Assembly (NCBI RefSeq): GCF_910594985.1
Contig: NZ_CAJVCE010000002.1
Span: 372,001 to 436,000 of the forward strand
Direction: 5' to 3'
Origin: Paenibacillus allorhizosphaerae
GTDB taxonomy: Bacteria; Bacillota; Bacilli; Paenibacillales; NBRC-103111
DNA length: 64,000 nt
Position 1 is the first letter of the stretch, and every line of letters begins with the position of its first letter. The notes under the pieces were generated by a model, which did not search any database, was not told the origin of the DNA, and worked only from the letters and a program-made list of their open reading frames with translations. Below are positions 35,946-45,948 of this stretch, one piece after another. The translations under genes were made by a program, and so were the position numbers.

Positions 35946-36986
35946 ATGTCGAATCAAAAGTTGTTTAATGTCGCAGTAGTGGGCGCAACAGGTGCCGTTG
36001 GAGAACAAATCCTCCGTTTGCTCGCAGAACGGAATTTCCCTATTAACGAATTGAAGCTGCTATCGTCGGCTCGTTCCGCAGGCTCGAAGCTTTCCTATAA
36101 AGGCCGTGAGATTACGCTGGAAGAAGCGAAGCCGGAGAGCTTCGACGGCGTGGACATTGCGCTTTTCAGCGCCGGCGGCGACGTAAGCCGTACACTCGTG
36201 CCGGAGGCGATCAAGCGCGGAACGGTCTGCGTCGACAATACGAGCGCCTTCCGGATGGACCCGGAAACGCCGCTTGTCGTGCCGGAAGTCAACATGGACA
36301 AAATCAACGAACATAAAGGCGTTATCGCCAACCCGAACTGCTCGACGATTCAGATGGTGCAGTCGCTTAAACCGCTTTACGACCGCTACGGCATCTCTCG
36401 CATCATCGTATCGACGTATCAAGCGGTGTCCGGCGCAGGCGCGCGTGCGATCGACGAGATGCTGCGCCAATCCAAGGAAATCGTGGCCGGCAACGAGGTG
36501 GAACCGCAAATCCTGCCTGTCGGATCGCTGCCGAAAAAGCATCAAATCGCGTTTAACGCGATTCCGCAAATCGATAAATTCGTCGATAACGGATTTACTT
36601 ACGAAGAAATGAAAATGATCAACGAAACCAAGAAGATTCTGGGCGACGAATCCCTTGAAGTAACCGCGACGTGCGTACGGATCCCGGTTGTCTACGGGCA
36701 CTCCGAATCCGTCTACGTTGAGCTCAAGCAGGATTTTGACGTCGAGGAAGTAAAACAATTGCTTGCCGATGCGCCGGGCATCGTACTTCAAGACAATCCG
36801 GAGGAGCAAGTATACCCGCTTGCAACGGAAGCTGCAGGCAAATTGGAGACATTCGTCGGCCGTGTTCGCCGAGATCTCAGCAACCCGCGCGCGCTGAATC
36901 TGTGGATCGTTTCCGACAACCTGCTTAAGGGAGCAGCTTGGAACGCGGTGCAAATCGCGGAATATATTGCGATTGAACAAAACTAA
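35946..36986 (+). CDS. asd: Aspartate-semialdehyde dehydrogenase
   Basis: A 346-residue enzyme that reduces aspartyl phosphate to aspartate semialdehyde for lysine, threonine, methionine, diaminopimelate and dipicolinate. The NADP-binding VVGATGAVGEQILRLL is at residues 10-25, the catalytic Cys in NPNCSTIQMV (about 129-138), and the active-site His in IPVVYGHSESVYVE near residue 245. GGGGAGAGACG precedes ATG 35946. It lies 45 nt after dpaB in the spoVF-asd-dapG-dapA order known from B. subtilis. Confidence 0.97.
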   Translation: MSNQKLFNVAVVGATGAVGEQILRLLAERNFPINELKLLSSARSAGSKLSYKGREITLEEAKPESFDGVDIALFSAGGDVSRTLVPEAIKRGTVCVDNTSAFRMDPETPLVVPEVNMDKINEHKGVIANPNCSTIQMVQSLKPLYDRYGISRIIVSTYQAVSGAGARAIDEMLRQSKEIVAGNEVEPQILPVGSLPKKHQIAFNAIPQIDKFVDNGFTYEEMKMINETKKILGDESLEVTATCVRIPVVYGHSESVYVELKQDFDVEEVKQLLADAPGIVLQDNPEEQVYPLATEAAGKLETFVGRVRRDLSNPRALNLWIVSDNLLKGAAWNAVQIAEYIAIEQN

Positions 36987-37041
36987 TCGATACGCTGTAG
37001 CGAATGCGCCGGGTTTCGGGGCGCGCCGCTGTCAGTTCATG

Positions 37042-37077
37042 CTGGCTTCCTGTGACGCATAGGAAGCCAGGTTTTTG
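37042..37077 (+). terminator. Intrinsic terminator between asd and dapG
   Basis: CTGGCTTCCT (37042-37051) pairs perfectly with AGGAAGCCAG (37061-37070), followed by GTTTTTG. It separates asd from dapG, so the two may be partly uncoupled even though their products act in series. Confidence 0.8.
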
Positions 37078-37119
37078 CCTATTTCATTGTAAGGCTTTGA
37101 TGGAAAAGGGGGATCTTTG

Positions 37120-38334
37120 ATGAAGATCTTGGTGCAGAAGTTTGGCGGCACGTCCCTATCCACAGCCGAAGCCAGAGCACACGTTATCGAACATATCCGG
37201 GATGCGCTGCAGCAGCAATATAAACTCGTCATCGTCGTATCGGCTATGGGTCGCAAGGGCGAGCCTTATGCAACGGACACTTTATTGGATTGGATAAGCC
37301 ATAACGGCAATCGGCTGCCGGCCAGAGAAAGAGATATGCTTCTTTGCTGCGGCGAGCTGATATCGGCGGCTACCTTGTGCAGTTTGCTTCATGCGGAAGG
37401 AATTCCGGCAGTTGCTTTAACCGGTGCGCAGGCGGGATTTGTGACGAATGACGATTATGGGAATGCGCAAATATTGTCGATTCGTCCCGATCGCATCCTG
37501 GAGCTGCTGGAACAAGGAAACGTTGTCATTGTGGCCGGCTTCCAGGGAGCGTCCAAGTCGGGAGATTTCACGACGCTGGGCCGGGGAGGCAGCGACACGT
37601 CGGCGACAGCGCTCGGCGCAGCGCTTCAGGCCGAGCTCGTCGACATATTCACGGATGTCGGCGGCATTTTGACGGCAGACCCGCGGATTGTGTCGGAAGC
37701 GAGACCGTTATCCGTCGTATCGTATACGGAAATATGCAATATGGCGCATCTTGGCGCGAAAGTGATTCATCCGCGTGCCGTCGAGGTGGCGATGCATGCG
37801 AACATTCCGGTGCGCGTCAGGTCGACGTTCACGAAAGATCCGGGAACCTTGGTCACGCATACGGATGCGATCAAGAACGACGCGGGGGTACATGACCGTT
37901 TCGTGACAGGAATCGCCAATGCCGCGAATTTAACGCAAATCCAAGTGTTTGCGAAGGAAGGTAGCTACGACCTTCAGCTTGGCGTATTTACAGCGATGGC
38001 GCAGCAGCGGATCAGCGTCGATTTTATAAATGTCAACCCGTCCGGCGTCGTATACACCGTATTCGACCATGAAGCCCAGCGAGCGGCGGAAACGCTGCAA
38101 AAGCTCGGCTACGAGCCGTATCTTACGCCCCATTGCGCGAAAGTGTCTGTGATCGGCGGAGGCATGAGCGGCGTGCCGGGAATTATGGCGAATATTGTCG
38201 AAGCTTTGACGAGTGAAGATATACAGATACTGCAATCCGCCGACTCGCATGCCACGATCTGGGTTCTCGTTCAGGGAGACGACATGGCGAAGGCGGTGCG
38301 CGCGCTTCACAGACAGTTTGCATTGCACAGATGA
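37120..38334 (+). CDS. dapG: Aspartate kinase I (diaminopimelate-sensitive type)
   Basis: A 404-residue monofunctional aspartokinase. It phosphorylates aspartate, the first step of the aspartate family. KFGGTSLSTAEAR (residues 6-18), TLGRGGSDTSATALGAAL (about 155-172) and FTDVGGILTADPR (about 180-192) are the kinase motifs; two ACT regulatory domains lie at about 275-400. The position before dapA identifies it with B. subtilis DapG, inhibited by diaminopimelate. ATG 37120 has GGGGGA 7 nt upstream; TTG 37117 is less likely. Confidence 0.93.
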   Translation: MKILVQKFGGTSLSTAEARAHVIEHIRDALQQQYKLVIVVSAMGRKGEPYATDTLLDWISHNGNRLPARERDMLLCCGELISAATLCSLLHAEGIPAVALTGAQAGFVTNDDYGNAQILSIRPDRILELLEQGNVVIVAGFQGASKSGDFTTLGRGGSDTSATALGAALQAELVDIFTDVGGILTADPRIVSEARPLSVVSYTEICNMAHLGAKVIHPRAVEVAMHANIPVRVRSTFTKDPGTLVTHTDAIKNDAGVHDRFVTGIANAANLTQIQVFAKEGSYDLQLGVFTAMAQQRISVDFINVNPSGVVYTVFDHEAQRAAETLQKLGYEPYLTPHCAKVSVIGGGMSGVPGIMANIVEALTSEDIQILQSADSHATIWVLVQGDDMAKAVRALHRQFALHR

Positions 38335-38353
38335 ATGATTAGGAGGACATGTC

Positions 38354-39229
38354 GTGGATTTCGGAAGACTGATAACAGCGTTGGTAACGCCTTTTGACGA
38401 CAAGTTGCAGGTGGATTGGTCCGCATTTGAAAAGGTGATGGATTACGCAATCGATGAACAGCAAAGCGACAGTCTCGTCATTTGCGGAACGACCGGCGAA
38501 TCGCCGACATTGACGGAAGAAGAGAAACTTGGTTTGTTTGCCGCCGCAGTAAAGCACGCGAACGGCCGTTACAAAATCATTGCCGGTACGGGCAGCAACG
38601 ATACGGCACATTCCATTCATTTGTCCCAAGCGGCGGAGAAAGCAGGCGTCGATGCGCTGCTGCTGGTGGCTCCCTACTACAGCCGGACTTCGCAAGAAGG
38701 GCTGTATCAGCATTTTAAAACGATTGCCGAATCGGTCAACATACCGGTTATCCTCTACAACGTACCAGGCCGTACGGGAATTAACATCGATCCGGATACG
38801 ACGATTCGCCTTTCGCACGTGCCGAATATTGTCGCAACGAAAGACTGCGCGGATACGGACCAGCTGACCCAGATCGTAAACGGCGCTGCGCCTGGATTTA
38901 CGGTGTACAGCGGCGACGACAGCTCGGCGCTTCCCGCACTGGCGGTCGGAGCTCACGGCATTGTGAGCGTAGCCAGTCACGTAATTGGAAAAGAAATGAA
39001 AAATATGATAAACTGCTATCTGCAGGGAGATGTTCAAGGTGCGGCTAAGCTTCACGGCAAGTTGCTGCCTATATTCCGCGGGTTGTTCTTTTGTCCGCAC
39101 CGCGTACCGAGCCCGGCTCCAGTGAAATTCGCATTAAACCATAAAGGCATTAGGGTTGGAGGCGTACGCTTGCCGCTCGTGGATGTAACCGAAAAAGAAG
39201 GACAGTTCATTACAGCGTTGTTTGAATGA
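38354..39229 (+). CDS. dapA: 4-hydroxy-tetrahydrodipicolinate synthase
   Basis: A 291-residue class I aldolase-fold enzyme condensing pyruvate with aspartate semialdehyde. Its product is reduced to lysine/diaminopimelate precursors or oxidised to dipicolinate by DpaAB. CGTTGESPTLTEEEK (about residues 43-57), the YNVPGRTG tyrosine segment (about 134) and the Schiff-base Lys in ATKDCADTDQL (about 161) are present. The start is GTG 38354 after TTAGGAGGACA. A terminator follows the stop. Confidence 0.96.
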   Translation: MDFGRLITALVTPFDDKLQVDWSAFEKVMDYAIDEQQSDSLVICGTTGESPTLTEEEKLGLFAAAVKHANGRYKIIAGTGSNDTAHSIHLSQAAEKAGVDALLLVAPYYSRTSQEGLYQHFKTIAESVNIPVILYNVPGRTGINIDPDTTIRLSHVPNIVATKDCADTDQLTQIVNGAAPGFTVYSGDDSSALPALAVGAHGIVSVASHVIGKEMKNMINCYLQGDVQGAAKLHGKLLPIFRGLFFCPHRVPSPAPVKFALNHKGIRVGGVRLPLVDVTEKEGQFITALFE

Positions 39230-39242
39230 GCTCTTTTGAGGC

Positions 39243-39275
39243 AAAATCGGTGCCATCCCGGCATCGGTTTTATTG
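39243..39275 (+). terminator. Terminator after dapA
   Basis: AAAATCGGTGCC (39243-39254) pairs with GGCATCGGTTTT (39260-39271) using two G-U pairs, with a 5-nt loop and a T-rich end. Confidence 0.75.
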
Positions 39276-39328
39276 TTTTGGGAAACAATACGGTTTACCA
39301 AGGGGATTACGGCCTTGAATGCAGCAAC

Positions 39329-39358
39329 TTGTAATTGCTTATTTTGATCATGTATAAT
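39329..39358 (+). promoter_or_regulatory. Probable sigma-A promoter of the RNase J gene
   Basis: TTGTAA (39329-39334), an 18-bp spacer and a perfect TATAAT (39353-39358), between the dapA terminator and the gene. Leader length would be about 80 nt. Confidence 0.65.
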
Positions 39359-39443
39359 GATGGCAAGTGACTGGTGCGGTATATTGGTTTTTTGTTCATA
39401 CGAAAATATCGTCGTCAATTAATCCCAAGGAGGTTTATTTATC

Positions 39444-41120
39444 TTGTCCAAAAAAAATATAGACAAACTTACGATTTTCGCCCTGGGCGGCGTGGGTGAA
39501 ATCGGCAAAAATATGTATGTGGTGCAGTACGCAAACGATATCGTAGTGATCGATTGCGGTTTGAAATTTCCGGAGGAAGACATGCTCGGGATCGATATCG
39601 TGATTCCGGACATTTCTTACCTGACAGAGAATCGGGATAAAGTCAGGGGCATTGTCATCACCCATGGTCATGAAGACCATATCGGCGGACTGCCTTATGT
39701 ACTCAAACATTTGAATGTTCCGGTTTACGGAACGCGCTTGACTTTAGGACTCATTGAAACGAAGTTGAGAGAGGCCAATCTGCTTGGAGAAACGAAACGT
39801 ATCGTCATTACGGCCGATTCGGAGCTAAAACTGGGTTGCATGACCGCTACGTTCTTCAAGACCAACCATAGTATCCCGGATTCCGTAGGCGTATGCCTTG
39901 AGACGCCGGAAGGCAACGTGGTGCATACGGGGGACTTCAAGTTCGACCAGACGCCGGTCAATGAGCAGTATGCCGATTTGCACAAGATGGCGGCGATCGG
40001 AGCCAGGGGCGTACTTGCGCTTTTGTCCGACAGCACGAACGCGGAGCGGCCAGGTTATACCGGGTCGGAGAAAAGCGTGGGCGCAGAAATCGAAGAAGTA
40101 TTCCGCAAGGCGAAGCAGCGGGTCATTATTGCTACGTTTGCATCTAACATTCACCGGATTCAGCAGGTGATCGACGCAGCGGAAGTCACGAGGCGGAAGC
40201 TGACGGTGATCGGGCGCAGCATGGTGAATGTCGTTACCATTGCCAGCGAGCTGGGATATCTCCGCATTCCGGACGGGATGTTGATTGAGCCGGAAGAAGT
40301 GAACAAGCTTGCGGCGGATCGCGTAGTCATTCTGTCGACCGGCAGCCAAGGCGAGCCGATGTCCGCTTTGACCCGCATGGCCCGCTCGACCCACCGCAAA
40401 GTGGATATTTTGCCGGGTGATACGGTCATTATCGCAGCGACTCCGATTCCGGGGAACGAACGATATGTGGGACGAACCGTCGATGAACTGATGCGCATTG
40501 GCGCCCATGTTATTTACGGTCCCGGCTCGATTACCGGTGTGCATGTATCCGGCCACGGAAGCCAGGAAGAGCTTAAGCTGATGCTGAACATGATGAAGCC
40601 AAAGTATTTTATCCCGATTCACGGGGAGTACCGGATGCTTCGTCAGCACGGCATGCTGGCTGAGTCGGTCGGCGTTGCGAAAGAAGATATTTTTATCGTC
40701 GACAATGGCGATACGGTCGAGTTTCAGGACGGCGTTGCCCGCAAAGGCTCCAAAGTGCCTGCAGGCAATGTGCTGATCGATGGTCTCGGCGTAGGCGATG
40801 TAGGAAATATCGTGTTGCGCGACCGCAAACTGTTATCGCAAGACGGCATCTTGGTCGTAGTGGTGACACTCAGTAAGCAGGACGGCGCTATTCTTTCCGG
40901 CCCGGACATCATTTCGCGCGGCTTCGTTTACGTACGCGAATCCGAAGGGCTGCTTGATGAGGCGAACCGTATCGTGACAAGCACGCTTCAACGTTTGATG
41001 AACGAGAACGTGAACGAATGGGCTTCGCTTAAAACGCATGTGAAAGACGCATTAGGACGATTTTTATATGAACAAACCAGAAGAAGACCAATGATCCTTC
41101 CAATCATCATGGAAGTTTGA
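39444..41120 (+). CDS. rnjB: Ribonuclease J (RnjB position)
   Basis: A 558-residue metallo-beta-lactamase/beta-CASP ribonuclease with 5'-3' exo- and endonuclease activity on RNA. The zinc motif THGHEDHIGGLPY lies near residues 72-84, with DSTNAERPG, HVSGHGSQEEL and PIHGEYRML further on. The position between dapA and tepA matches B. subtilis rnjB (ymfA). A single sequence cannot settle whether it acts as the J1 or J2 type. TTG 39444 follows AAGGAGG. Length is typical. Confidence 0.93.
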   Translation: MSKKNIDKLTIFALGGVGEIGKNMYVVQYANDIVVIDCGLKFPEEDMLGIDIVIPDISYLTENRDKVRGIVITHGHEDHIGGLPYVLKHLNVPVYGTRLTLGLIETKLREANLLGETKRIVITADSELKLGCMTATFFKTNHSIPDSVGVCLETPEGNVVHTGDFKFDQTPVNEQYADLHKMAAIGARGVLALLSDSTNAERPGYTGSEKSVGAEIEEVFRKAKQRVIIATFASNIHRIQQVIDAAEVTRRKLTVIGRSMVNVVTIASELGYLRIPDGMLIEPEEVNKLAADRVVILSTGSQGEPMSALTRMARSTHRKVDILPGDTVIIAATPIPGNERYVGRTVDELMRIGAHVIYGPGSITGVHVSGHGSQEELKLMLNMMKPKYFIPIHGEYRMLRQHGMLAESVGVAKEDIFIVDNGDTVEFQDGVARKGSKVPAGNVLIDGLGVGDVGNIVLRDRKLLSQDGILVVVVTLSKQDGAILSGPDIISRGFVYVRESEGLLDEANRIVTSTLQRLMNENVNEWASLKTHVKDALGRFLYEQTRRRPMILPIIMEV

Positions 41121-41169
41121 TTCAAACCACCAGTCATAGCCCGTTCATTGCATATAGTTAGAACAGTCC

Positions 41170-41205
41170 AAAGACCTTGCGAATGCATTCGTAAGGTCTT
41201 TTTTT
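41170..41205 (+). terminator. Strong terminator after the RNase J gene
   Basis: AAAGACCTT (41170-41178) with AAGGTCTTT (41193-41201), an inner self-complementary CGAATGCATTCG, and a run of T. One of the clearest terminators in the window. Confidence 0.9.
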
Positions 41206-41279
41206 ACAGGGGCCTGCGCATATTTTAAGGCGGAACAACCATACTATGGGAGAAATCAGACCATGGGAGGATACCCGAT

Positions 41280-42020
41280 ATGTACAGCCTGTCTAACAAT
41301 AAATTGGAACAGCAGCCGCCATCGGCGGAAGACGCAAAAAAGAACGCAACCGTCGAAGCAATTCAGCAATTAGGGCAAACCGTAACGCCGTCCGGTGAAT
41401 CGAATATTTTTTGCATGACGATTATCGGGCAAATCGAAGGGCACATCGTACTGCCGCCGCAAAATAAAACGACGAAATATGAACATTTAATCCCACAGCT
41501 TGTAGCTGCAGAACAAAACCCGAAAATTGAAGGGGTTTTGATCATTTTGAATACGGTAGGCGGCGATGTCGAGGCTGGTCTTGCGATTGCCGAAATGATT
41601 GCGACGTTGTCCAAACCGACCGTTACTTTGGTATTAGGTGGCGGGCACAGCATTGGGGTGCCGATTGCAGTTGCATCGAGCCACTCGCTAATCGCGGAGA
41701 CGGCGACGATGACGATCCATCCGATTCGACTAAACGGGCTCGTGATCGGCGTTCCCCAAACCTTCGAATACCTGGATAAAATGCAAGATAGAGTGATCCG
41801 TTTCGTTACGGGCCATTCCAGAATCAGCGAAGAAAAATTTAAAGAGCTTATGTTCAAAACGGGTGAACTGACCCGGGATATCGGTACGTCGGTTGTTGGC
41901 CCGGATGCGGTGAGATATGGATTGATTAATGCACTCGGAGGGATCGGCGAAGGAATCCGCGAACTGAACCGTTTGATCGAAGAACGACGCAATGGCCAAT
42001 CGGGAGGGTTTGTGCAATGA
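41280..42020 (+). CDS. tepA: ClpP-fold protease TepA
   Basis: A 246-residue ClpP/crotonase-fold serine peptidase. TepA was described in B. subtilis as helping protein translocation and degrading spore small acid-soluble proteins during outgrowth. The nucleophile region [15 protein letters not shown] (about residues 120-134) and the [13 protein letters not shown] segment with its His are intact. The N-terminal ~35 residues are polar. ATG 41280 follows TGGGAGGATACC. It overlaps ylzJ by ATGA. Confidence 0.92.
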   Translation: MYSLSNNKLEQQPPSAEDAKKNATVEAIQQLGQTVTPSGESNIFCMTIIGQIEGHIVLPPQNKTTKYEHLIPQLVAAEQNPKIEGVLIILNTVGGDVEAGLAIAEMIATLSKPTVTLVLGGGHSIGVPIAVASSHSLIAETATMTIHPIRLNGLVIGVPQTFEYLDKMQDRVIRFVTGHSRISEEKFKELMFKTGELTRDIGTSVVGPDAVRYGLINALGGIGEGIRELNRLIEERRNGQSGGFVQ

Positions 42021-42247
42021 TTCACTACAGCATTCTTCCGCTCGAAGCGGTCATGGAGAATATGGAGGCGGTCGAGCAGTCCAAGACGGTGGAACTCGTT
42101 ATTAACGGGGTGACGATGCAGGTGCAGCAAGTGAATCCCCACCAAGCAATGATCGTTCGGCTTTTGAGCTGCAATCCTCAAGATTTTTTAAATCCGCAGT
42201 ATGCGCCGGGACGAATGATCGAGTTTCAGCCGGTGTTGCAGGGCTAA
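42017..42247 (+). CDS. ylzJ: YlzJ-like protein
   Basis: A 76-residue small protein recognised by [17 protein letters not shown] at the start and a C-terminal segment ending in [14 protein letters not shown]. It is conserved between tepA and spoIIIE in Bacillales but has no assigned function. There are no membrane segments. It overlaps the tepA stop (ATGA), so the two are probably made together; a role beside TepA is inferred only from this coupling. Confidence 0.85.
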   Translation: MIHYSILPLEAVMENMEAVEQSKTVELVINGVTMQVQQVNPHQAMIVRLLSCNPQDFLNPQYAPGRMIEFQPVLQG

Positions 42248-42267
42248 CGACGAGATTCAAAAGGCTC

Positions 42268-42297
42268 GTTTCAGCTCTTCCCCAGTTTATGGTATAA
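42268..42297 (+). promoter_or_regulatory. Possible sigma-A promoter before spoIIIE
   Basis: A perfect TATAAT (42292-42297) with a weak -35 (TTTCAG at 42268-42273, 18-bp spacer). It lies just after ylzJ and only about 24 nt before the TTG start, implying a very short leader. Confidence 0.45.
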
Positions 42298-42320
42298 TAG
42301 TGTCTTGGGGGTGAGCGACC

Positions 42321-44909
42321 TTGGCCAAACGTAGGAAACGGGGCAAAGGCATCAAGACGAACTTGAAGTTCGAGTTATATGGCATCGTCATATTGACATT
42401 ATCAATTATCGCTTTATCCCGGGAAGGGTCGGTAGCCCGTTCGCTGACGTATTTGTTCCGTTTTGTGATTGGAACGTGGGACTTTGTCATTCCGCTTATT
42501 TTCATATATGCCGGTCTGTATGTGATGATGAAACGGGAATGGCCCGTTTGGCGAACGTCCCGTAAAACCGGACTGCTGCTCATCCTGCTTTCACTACTGC
42601 TGATGAGTCATATCAGTTTGTTTGCCCAGTTGTTCCCGAAAGGGAATTTTACGGACGGACAAATTTTGTCCCAAACCTGGACGAGCCTTGTAGCGGGATT
42701 GAGTTCCAAAGCGGATGGACAAACGATACTGACCGACGGCGTAGGGGGCGGAATGGTTGGCGCGTTCCTGTATGCTGTGTTTCACTTCCTGTTTGATAAT
42801 TTGGGAGCGCGTCTGCTTCAATATACGTTGTTTGTATCCGGCTTCATCCTCGTAACCGGTATCTCGCTAGGAGATTTGGTGGAGCGGATTCGAGGCCGGA
42901 AGTCGTTCGCGGATACGCTTCTGGGTCAATACATAAAACGGATTATGCAGCAAAACAAACAGCGGAAAAAAGCAACGGACGCGTCGCAAGACAAAAAGAG
43001 GAAGCTTGCACCGGCGTTCGTCCCGATGGATGACGAATTCGATGAGGAAACGCTGCGGCCGGAACGCAAAGAACGGAAACCGGCGAAAAAGCGTTCGATG
43101 TTCTTTGAATTGATTAATCCTTCCGGCGGCAAAGATGCCAAACCTTCCAAGGCAGGCAGCGGCGCCGCGGACGAAATCCCCGAAGAACTTACCGTTTATT
43201 CCGCCGATCCGGATCCGGCATATCCCGATACATTGAAGGGCGGTGCCGGCGATTACGAGGCACAGGATGCAGATCCGGCGATACCGGTGATACGTGATTT
43301 TCAAGAACAGGTCAAACAGGAAACCGAAATCGGTTCGACCCATGGCAAACAAACGTCCGGCACACCCGCGGCGGCCGTCGTCTCCGCTCCGCAGCAGCAG
43401 AAAGCGATGGAGGCAGCTGCGCAAACGGACGGCGAAGAGGATTTGTCCGCAGAAGAATTCGATATCCGCAACAAACCGCTCGAGGTGCCTTATGAATTGC
43501 CGTCGCTGCAGCTTCTATCGAAACCTGCGGCAGGCAAAGGTTCCGATGCGCTGGACTACAAGGCGGTGGCCCGCAAACTGGAAGCGACGCTGGAAAGCTT
43601 CGGCGTTCGGGCGAAAGTGCTTGAGGTGGTACGGGGCCCGGCCGTTACCCGGTATGAAATTCAACCGGATGTCGGGGTGAAAGTAAGCCGGATCGTCAGC
43701 TTGACGGACGATATCGCATTGGCTTTGGCAGCCAAAGACATTCGGATGGAAGCGCCGATACCGGGCAAGTCCGCGATCGGCATCGAAGTTCCGAATATGG
43801 AAGTTTCCGTCGTCACGATGCGCGAAGTGATGGAAAGCCCGGCATTCCAGGATTCGGCCGCGAAGATGTCCATCACGCTGGGCCGCGACATATCCGGCCA
43901 GCCGATTGTCGGCAATTTGGCGCGTATGCCGCACATGCTCGTTGCCGGAGCTACGGGTTCAGGTAAATCGGTGTGCATCAACGGCATTATTACAAGCGTG
44001 CTGTATAAAGCTAAACCGGACGAAGTGAAATTTTTGATGATCGACCCGAAGATGGTGGAACTGAACGTCTATAACGGCATTCCGCATTTGCTCGCTCCCG
44101 TCGTGACAGACCCGAGAAGAGCATCGCTGGCGCTTAAGAAAGTCGTAGTCGAGATGGAGAAGCGGTACGAGCTGTTCTCCAAGAGCGGTACGCGCAACAT
44201 CGAAGGGTATAATTCGATGCTGATCGAGACGCAAACCGGAGCGCCCCTTCCGTATATCATCGTCATTGTGGACGAGCTTGCGGACTTGATGATGGTGGCG
44301 GCCAACGATGTAGAAGATTCGATTTGCCGGCTGGCGCAAATGGCACGGGCGGCGGGCATTCACTTGATCATCGCCACGCAGCGGCCGTCGGTCGACGTCA
44401 TTACGGGCGTCATTAAAGCGAATATTCCTTCGCGTATTGCGTTCGGCGTTTCTTCTCAAGTCGATTCCCGAACGATCCTCGATATGGTCGGCGCCGAGAA
44501 GCTGCTTGGCCGCGGCGACATGCTTTACCTGCCGATGGGCGCTTCGAAGCCGGTGCGGGTGCAAGGCGCGTTTTTGTCCGATCAGGAAGTCGAAGCGGTC
44601 GTCAACTATGTCCGCACGCAAGGCCAGGCGAATTATGTGGAAGACATGGTCCCGCAAGTGGAAGAGCAGCAGGATACGCAGGATCAGGTCGAGGACGAAT
44701 TATACGATCAAGCCGTTCAGATCATATTGGAGGCGAAGCAGGCGTCCGTCTCGCTATTGCAGCGCAGAATGCGCGTCGGTTATACAAGAGCCGCCCGCTT
44801 GATCGATACGATGGAAGCCCGCGGCATTGTAGGCCCATACGAGGGCAGCAAGCCGAGGGAAGTGCTCGTTACCATGGAGCAGTATCAGATCAATCGAATG
44901 AGTTCATAA
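42321..44909 (+). CDS. spoIIIE: DNA translocase SpoIIIE/FtsK family
   Basis: An 862-residue double-stranded DNA pump. The N-terminal ~190 residues hold four membrane spans, then a long acidic, low-complexity linker (about 200-395). The motor begins near residue 400: Walker [14 protein letters not shown] (about 541), the Walker B region [12 protein letters not shown] (about 650) and a winged-helix gamma domain at the C-terminus ([18 protein letters not shown]). SpoIIIE moves the chromosome into the forespore across the septum. TTG 42321 follows TTGGGGGTGAG. Position after tepA-ylzJ identifies SpoIIIE and not SftA. Confidence 0.95.
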   Translation: MAKRRKRGKGIKTNLKFELYGIVILTLSIIALSREGSVARSLTYLFRFVIGTWDFVIPLIFIYAGLYVMMKREWPVWRTSRKTGLLLILLSLLLMSHISLFAQLFPKGNFTDGQILSQTWTSLVAGLSSKADGQTILTDGVGGGMVGAFLYAVFHFLFDNLGARLLQYTLFVSGFILVTGISLGDLVERIRGRKSFADTLLGQYIKRIMQQNKQRKKATDASQDKKRKLAPAFVPMDDEFDEETLRPERKERKPAKKRSMFFELINPSGGKDAKPSKAGSGAADEIPEELTVYSADPDPAYPDTLKGGAGDYEAQDADPAIPVIRDFQEQVKQETEIGSTHGKQTSGTPAAAVVSAPQQQKAMEAAAQTDGEEDLSAEEFDIRNKPLEVPYELPSLQLLSKPAAGKGSDALDYKAVARKLEATLESFGVRAKVLEVVRGPAVTRYEIQPDVGVKVSRIVSLTDDIALALAAKDIRMEAPIPGKSAIGIEVPNMEVSVVTMREVMESPAFQDSAAKMSITLGRDISGQPIVGNLARMPHMLVAGATGSGKSVCINGIITSVLYKAKPDEVKFLMIDPKMVELNVYNGIPHLLAPVVTDPRRASLALKKVVVEMEKRYELFSKSGTRNIEGYNSMLIETQTGAPLPYIIVIVDELADLMMVAANDVEDSICRLAQMARAAGIHLIIATQRPSVDVITGVIKANIPSRIAFGVSSQVDSRTILDMVGAEKLLGRGDMLYLPMGASKPVRVQGAFLSDQEVEAVVNYVRTQGQANYVEDMVPQVEEQQDTQDQVEDELYDQAVQIILEAKQASVSLLQRRMRVGYTRAARLIDTMEARGIVGPYEGSKPREVLVTMEQYQINRMSS

Positions 44910-44924
44910 GCGATACTTTTTCAG

Positions 44925-44954
44925 AGAGGGAATGCCCAGGCATTCCCTCTTTTC
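44925..44954 (+). terminator. Terminator after spoIIIE
   Basis: AGAGGGAATGC (44925-44935) pairs perfectly with 44940-44950 around a CCAG loop, followed by TTTTCAC. Confidence 0.85.
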
Positions 44955-44957
44955 ACT

Positions 44958-44987
44958 GAATAGAAGCTGACTTCCTTTCTCATAATA
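44958..44987 (+). promoter_or_regulatory. Sigma-G-type promoter of sleB
   Basis: GAATA (44958-44962), an 18-bp spacer and CATAATA (44981-44987) match the forespore sigma-G consensus GnATR / CAWAnTA at every position. Forespore expression fits the product, since sleB is a sigma-G gene in Bacillus. It lies directly after the spoIIIE terminator. Confidence 0.7.
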
Positions 44988-45035
44988 ACCTTAAAAAGGT
45001 TGCCATTACGTTGGAGAGAAAGGTGAGTAATCGGA

Positions 45036-45854
45036 ATGAACAAGCGATTGGTCGTTATTACCGTTTGCATGGTATTGGTTTTAATTGCCGGAATCGAATT
45101 GAAACATCGAATGAATACGACGCAGACGTTCAGCGCCAATGAAATTCGCTATGGCGCCAGCGGGACGGCGGATGTATACGAGCTTCAAGGGCGATTAAAA
45201 TATTTGGGCTTTTACACTGGGAAGGTCGACGGCGATTTCGGATATAAAACGTTGAAATCACTCAAGTGGTTCCAATCCGATTTCGGCTTGCGTGTGGACG
45301 GCATTGCCGGAAGCAAAACGAAGCTGAAGCTGTGGGAAGCGACGAAAAACTGGAAAGCGTCCGCTGCAGACTTGCCTCCTTGGTTGCCGGGCTCTCAGAC
45401 CGGTGCAGGAGCAGCTGCAGGAGGAGGCGGCGGGGGAGGAGCCGCACAGCCGCCGGCTTCCACGAACGCAGGGATGGCGCCTTCCACCAAGCTTGGCTTG
45501 TCGCAGCAGGATTTGAATATAATGGCCAATGCGGTGCATGGCGAAGCGCGCGGCGAGCCATACATCGGCCAAGTCGCGGTTGCGGCGGTAATCCTCAACC
45601 GGGTGAAGCACGCCAGCTTTCCGAACACGGTGTCAGGCGTCATTTTTCAGCCTGGCGCGTTTACGGCGGTCGCCGACGGACAAATATGGCTGACGCCCGA
45701 CGAATCGTCGAAGAAAGCCGTACAGGAAGCCCTCAACGGATCGGATCCCACCGGAGGCTGCATCTACTACTTTAACCCTGCGACTGCTACGTCCAAATGG
45801 ATTTGGAGCCGGCCGCAAGTGAAGCAAATCGGCAAACATATTTTTTGCAAATAA
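45036..45854 (+). CDS. sleB: Spore cortex-lytic enzyme SleB-type
   Basis: A 272-residue secreted hydrolase. Residues 4-22 are a signal/anchor, and residues ~45-105 a peptidoglycan-binding repeat (VYELQGRLKYLGFYTGKVDGDFGYKT). A Gly/Ala/Pro linker (about 118-150) includes seven glycines. The C-terminal SleB/CwlJ hydrolase domain has ANAVHGEARGEPYIGQVAVAAVILNR, with the Glu (about 170) expected to be catalytic. The enzyme, a lytic transglycosylase in Bacillus, degrades muramic-lactam cortex at germination. No ypeB partner gene follows, unlike B. subtilis. Confidence 0.9.
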   Translation: MNKRLVVITVCMVLVLIAGIELKHRMNTTQTFSANEIRYGASGTADVYELQGRLKYLGFYTGKVDGDFGYKTLKSLKWFQSDFGLRVDGIAGSKTKLKLWEATKNWKASAADLPPWLPGSQTGAGAAAGGGGGGGAAQPPASTNAGMAPSTKLGLSQQDLNIMANAVHGEARGEPYIGQVAVAAVILNRVKHASFPNTVSGVIFQPGAFTAVADGQIWLTPDESSKKAVQEALNGSDPTGGCIYYFNPATATSKWIWSRPQVKQIGKHIFCK

Positions 45855-45864
45855 GGCATTGGAT

Positions 45865-45901
45865 AGAAGTAACCTGTTCCGAAGGTTGCTTCTTCTATTT
45901 C
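45865..45901 (+). terminator. Terminator after sleB
   Basis: GAAGTAACCT (45866-45875) pairs with AGGTTGCTTC (45883-45892) including one G-U pair, followed by TTCTATTTCT. Confidence 0.6.
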
Positions 45902-45948
45902 TGGAGGAATATAATGGAATGGATACGAAAGGAAGGTAACCAGGGACT

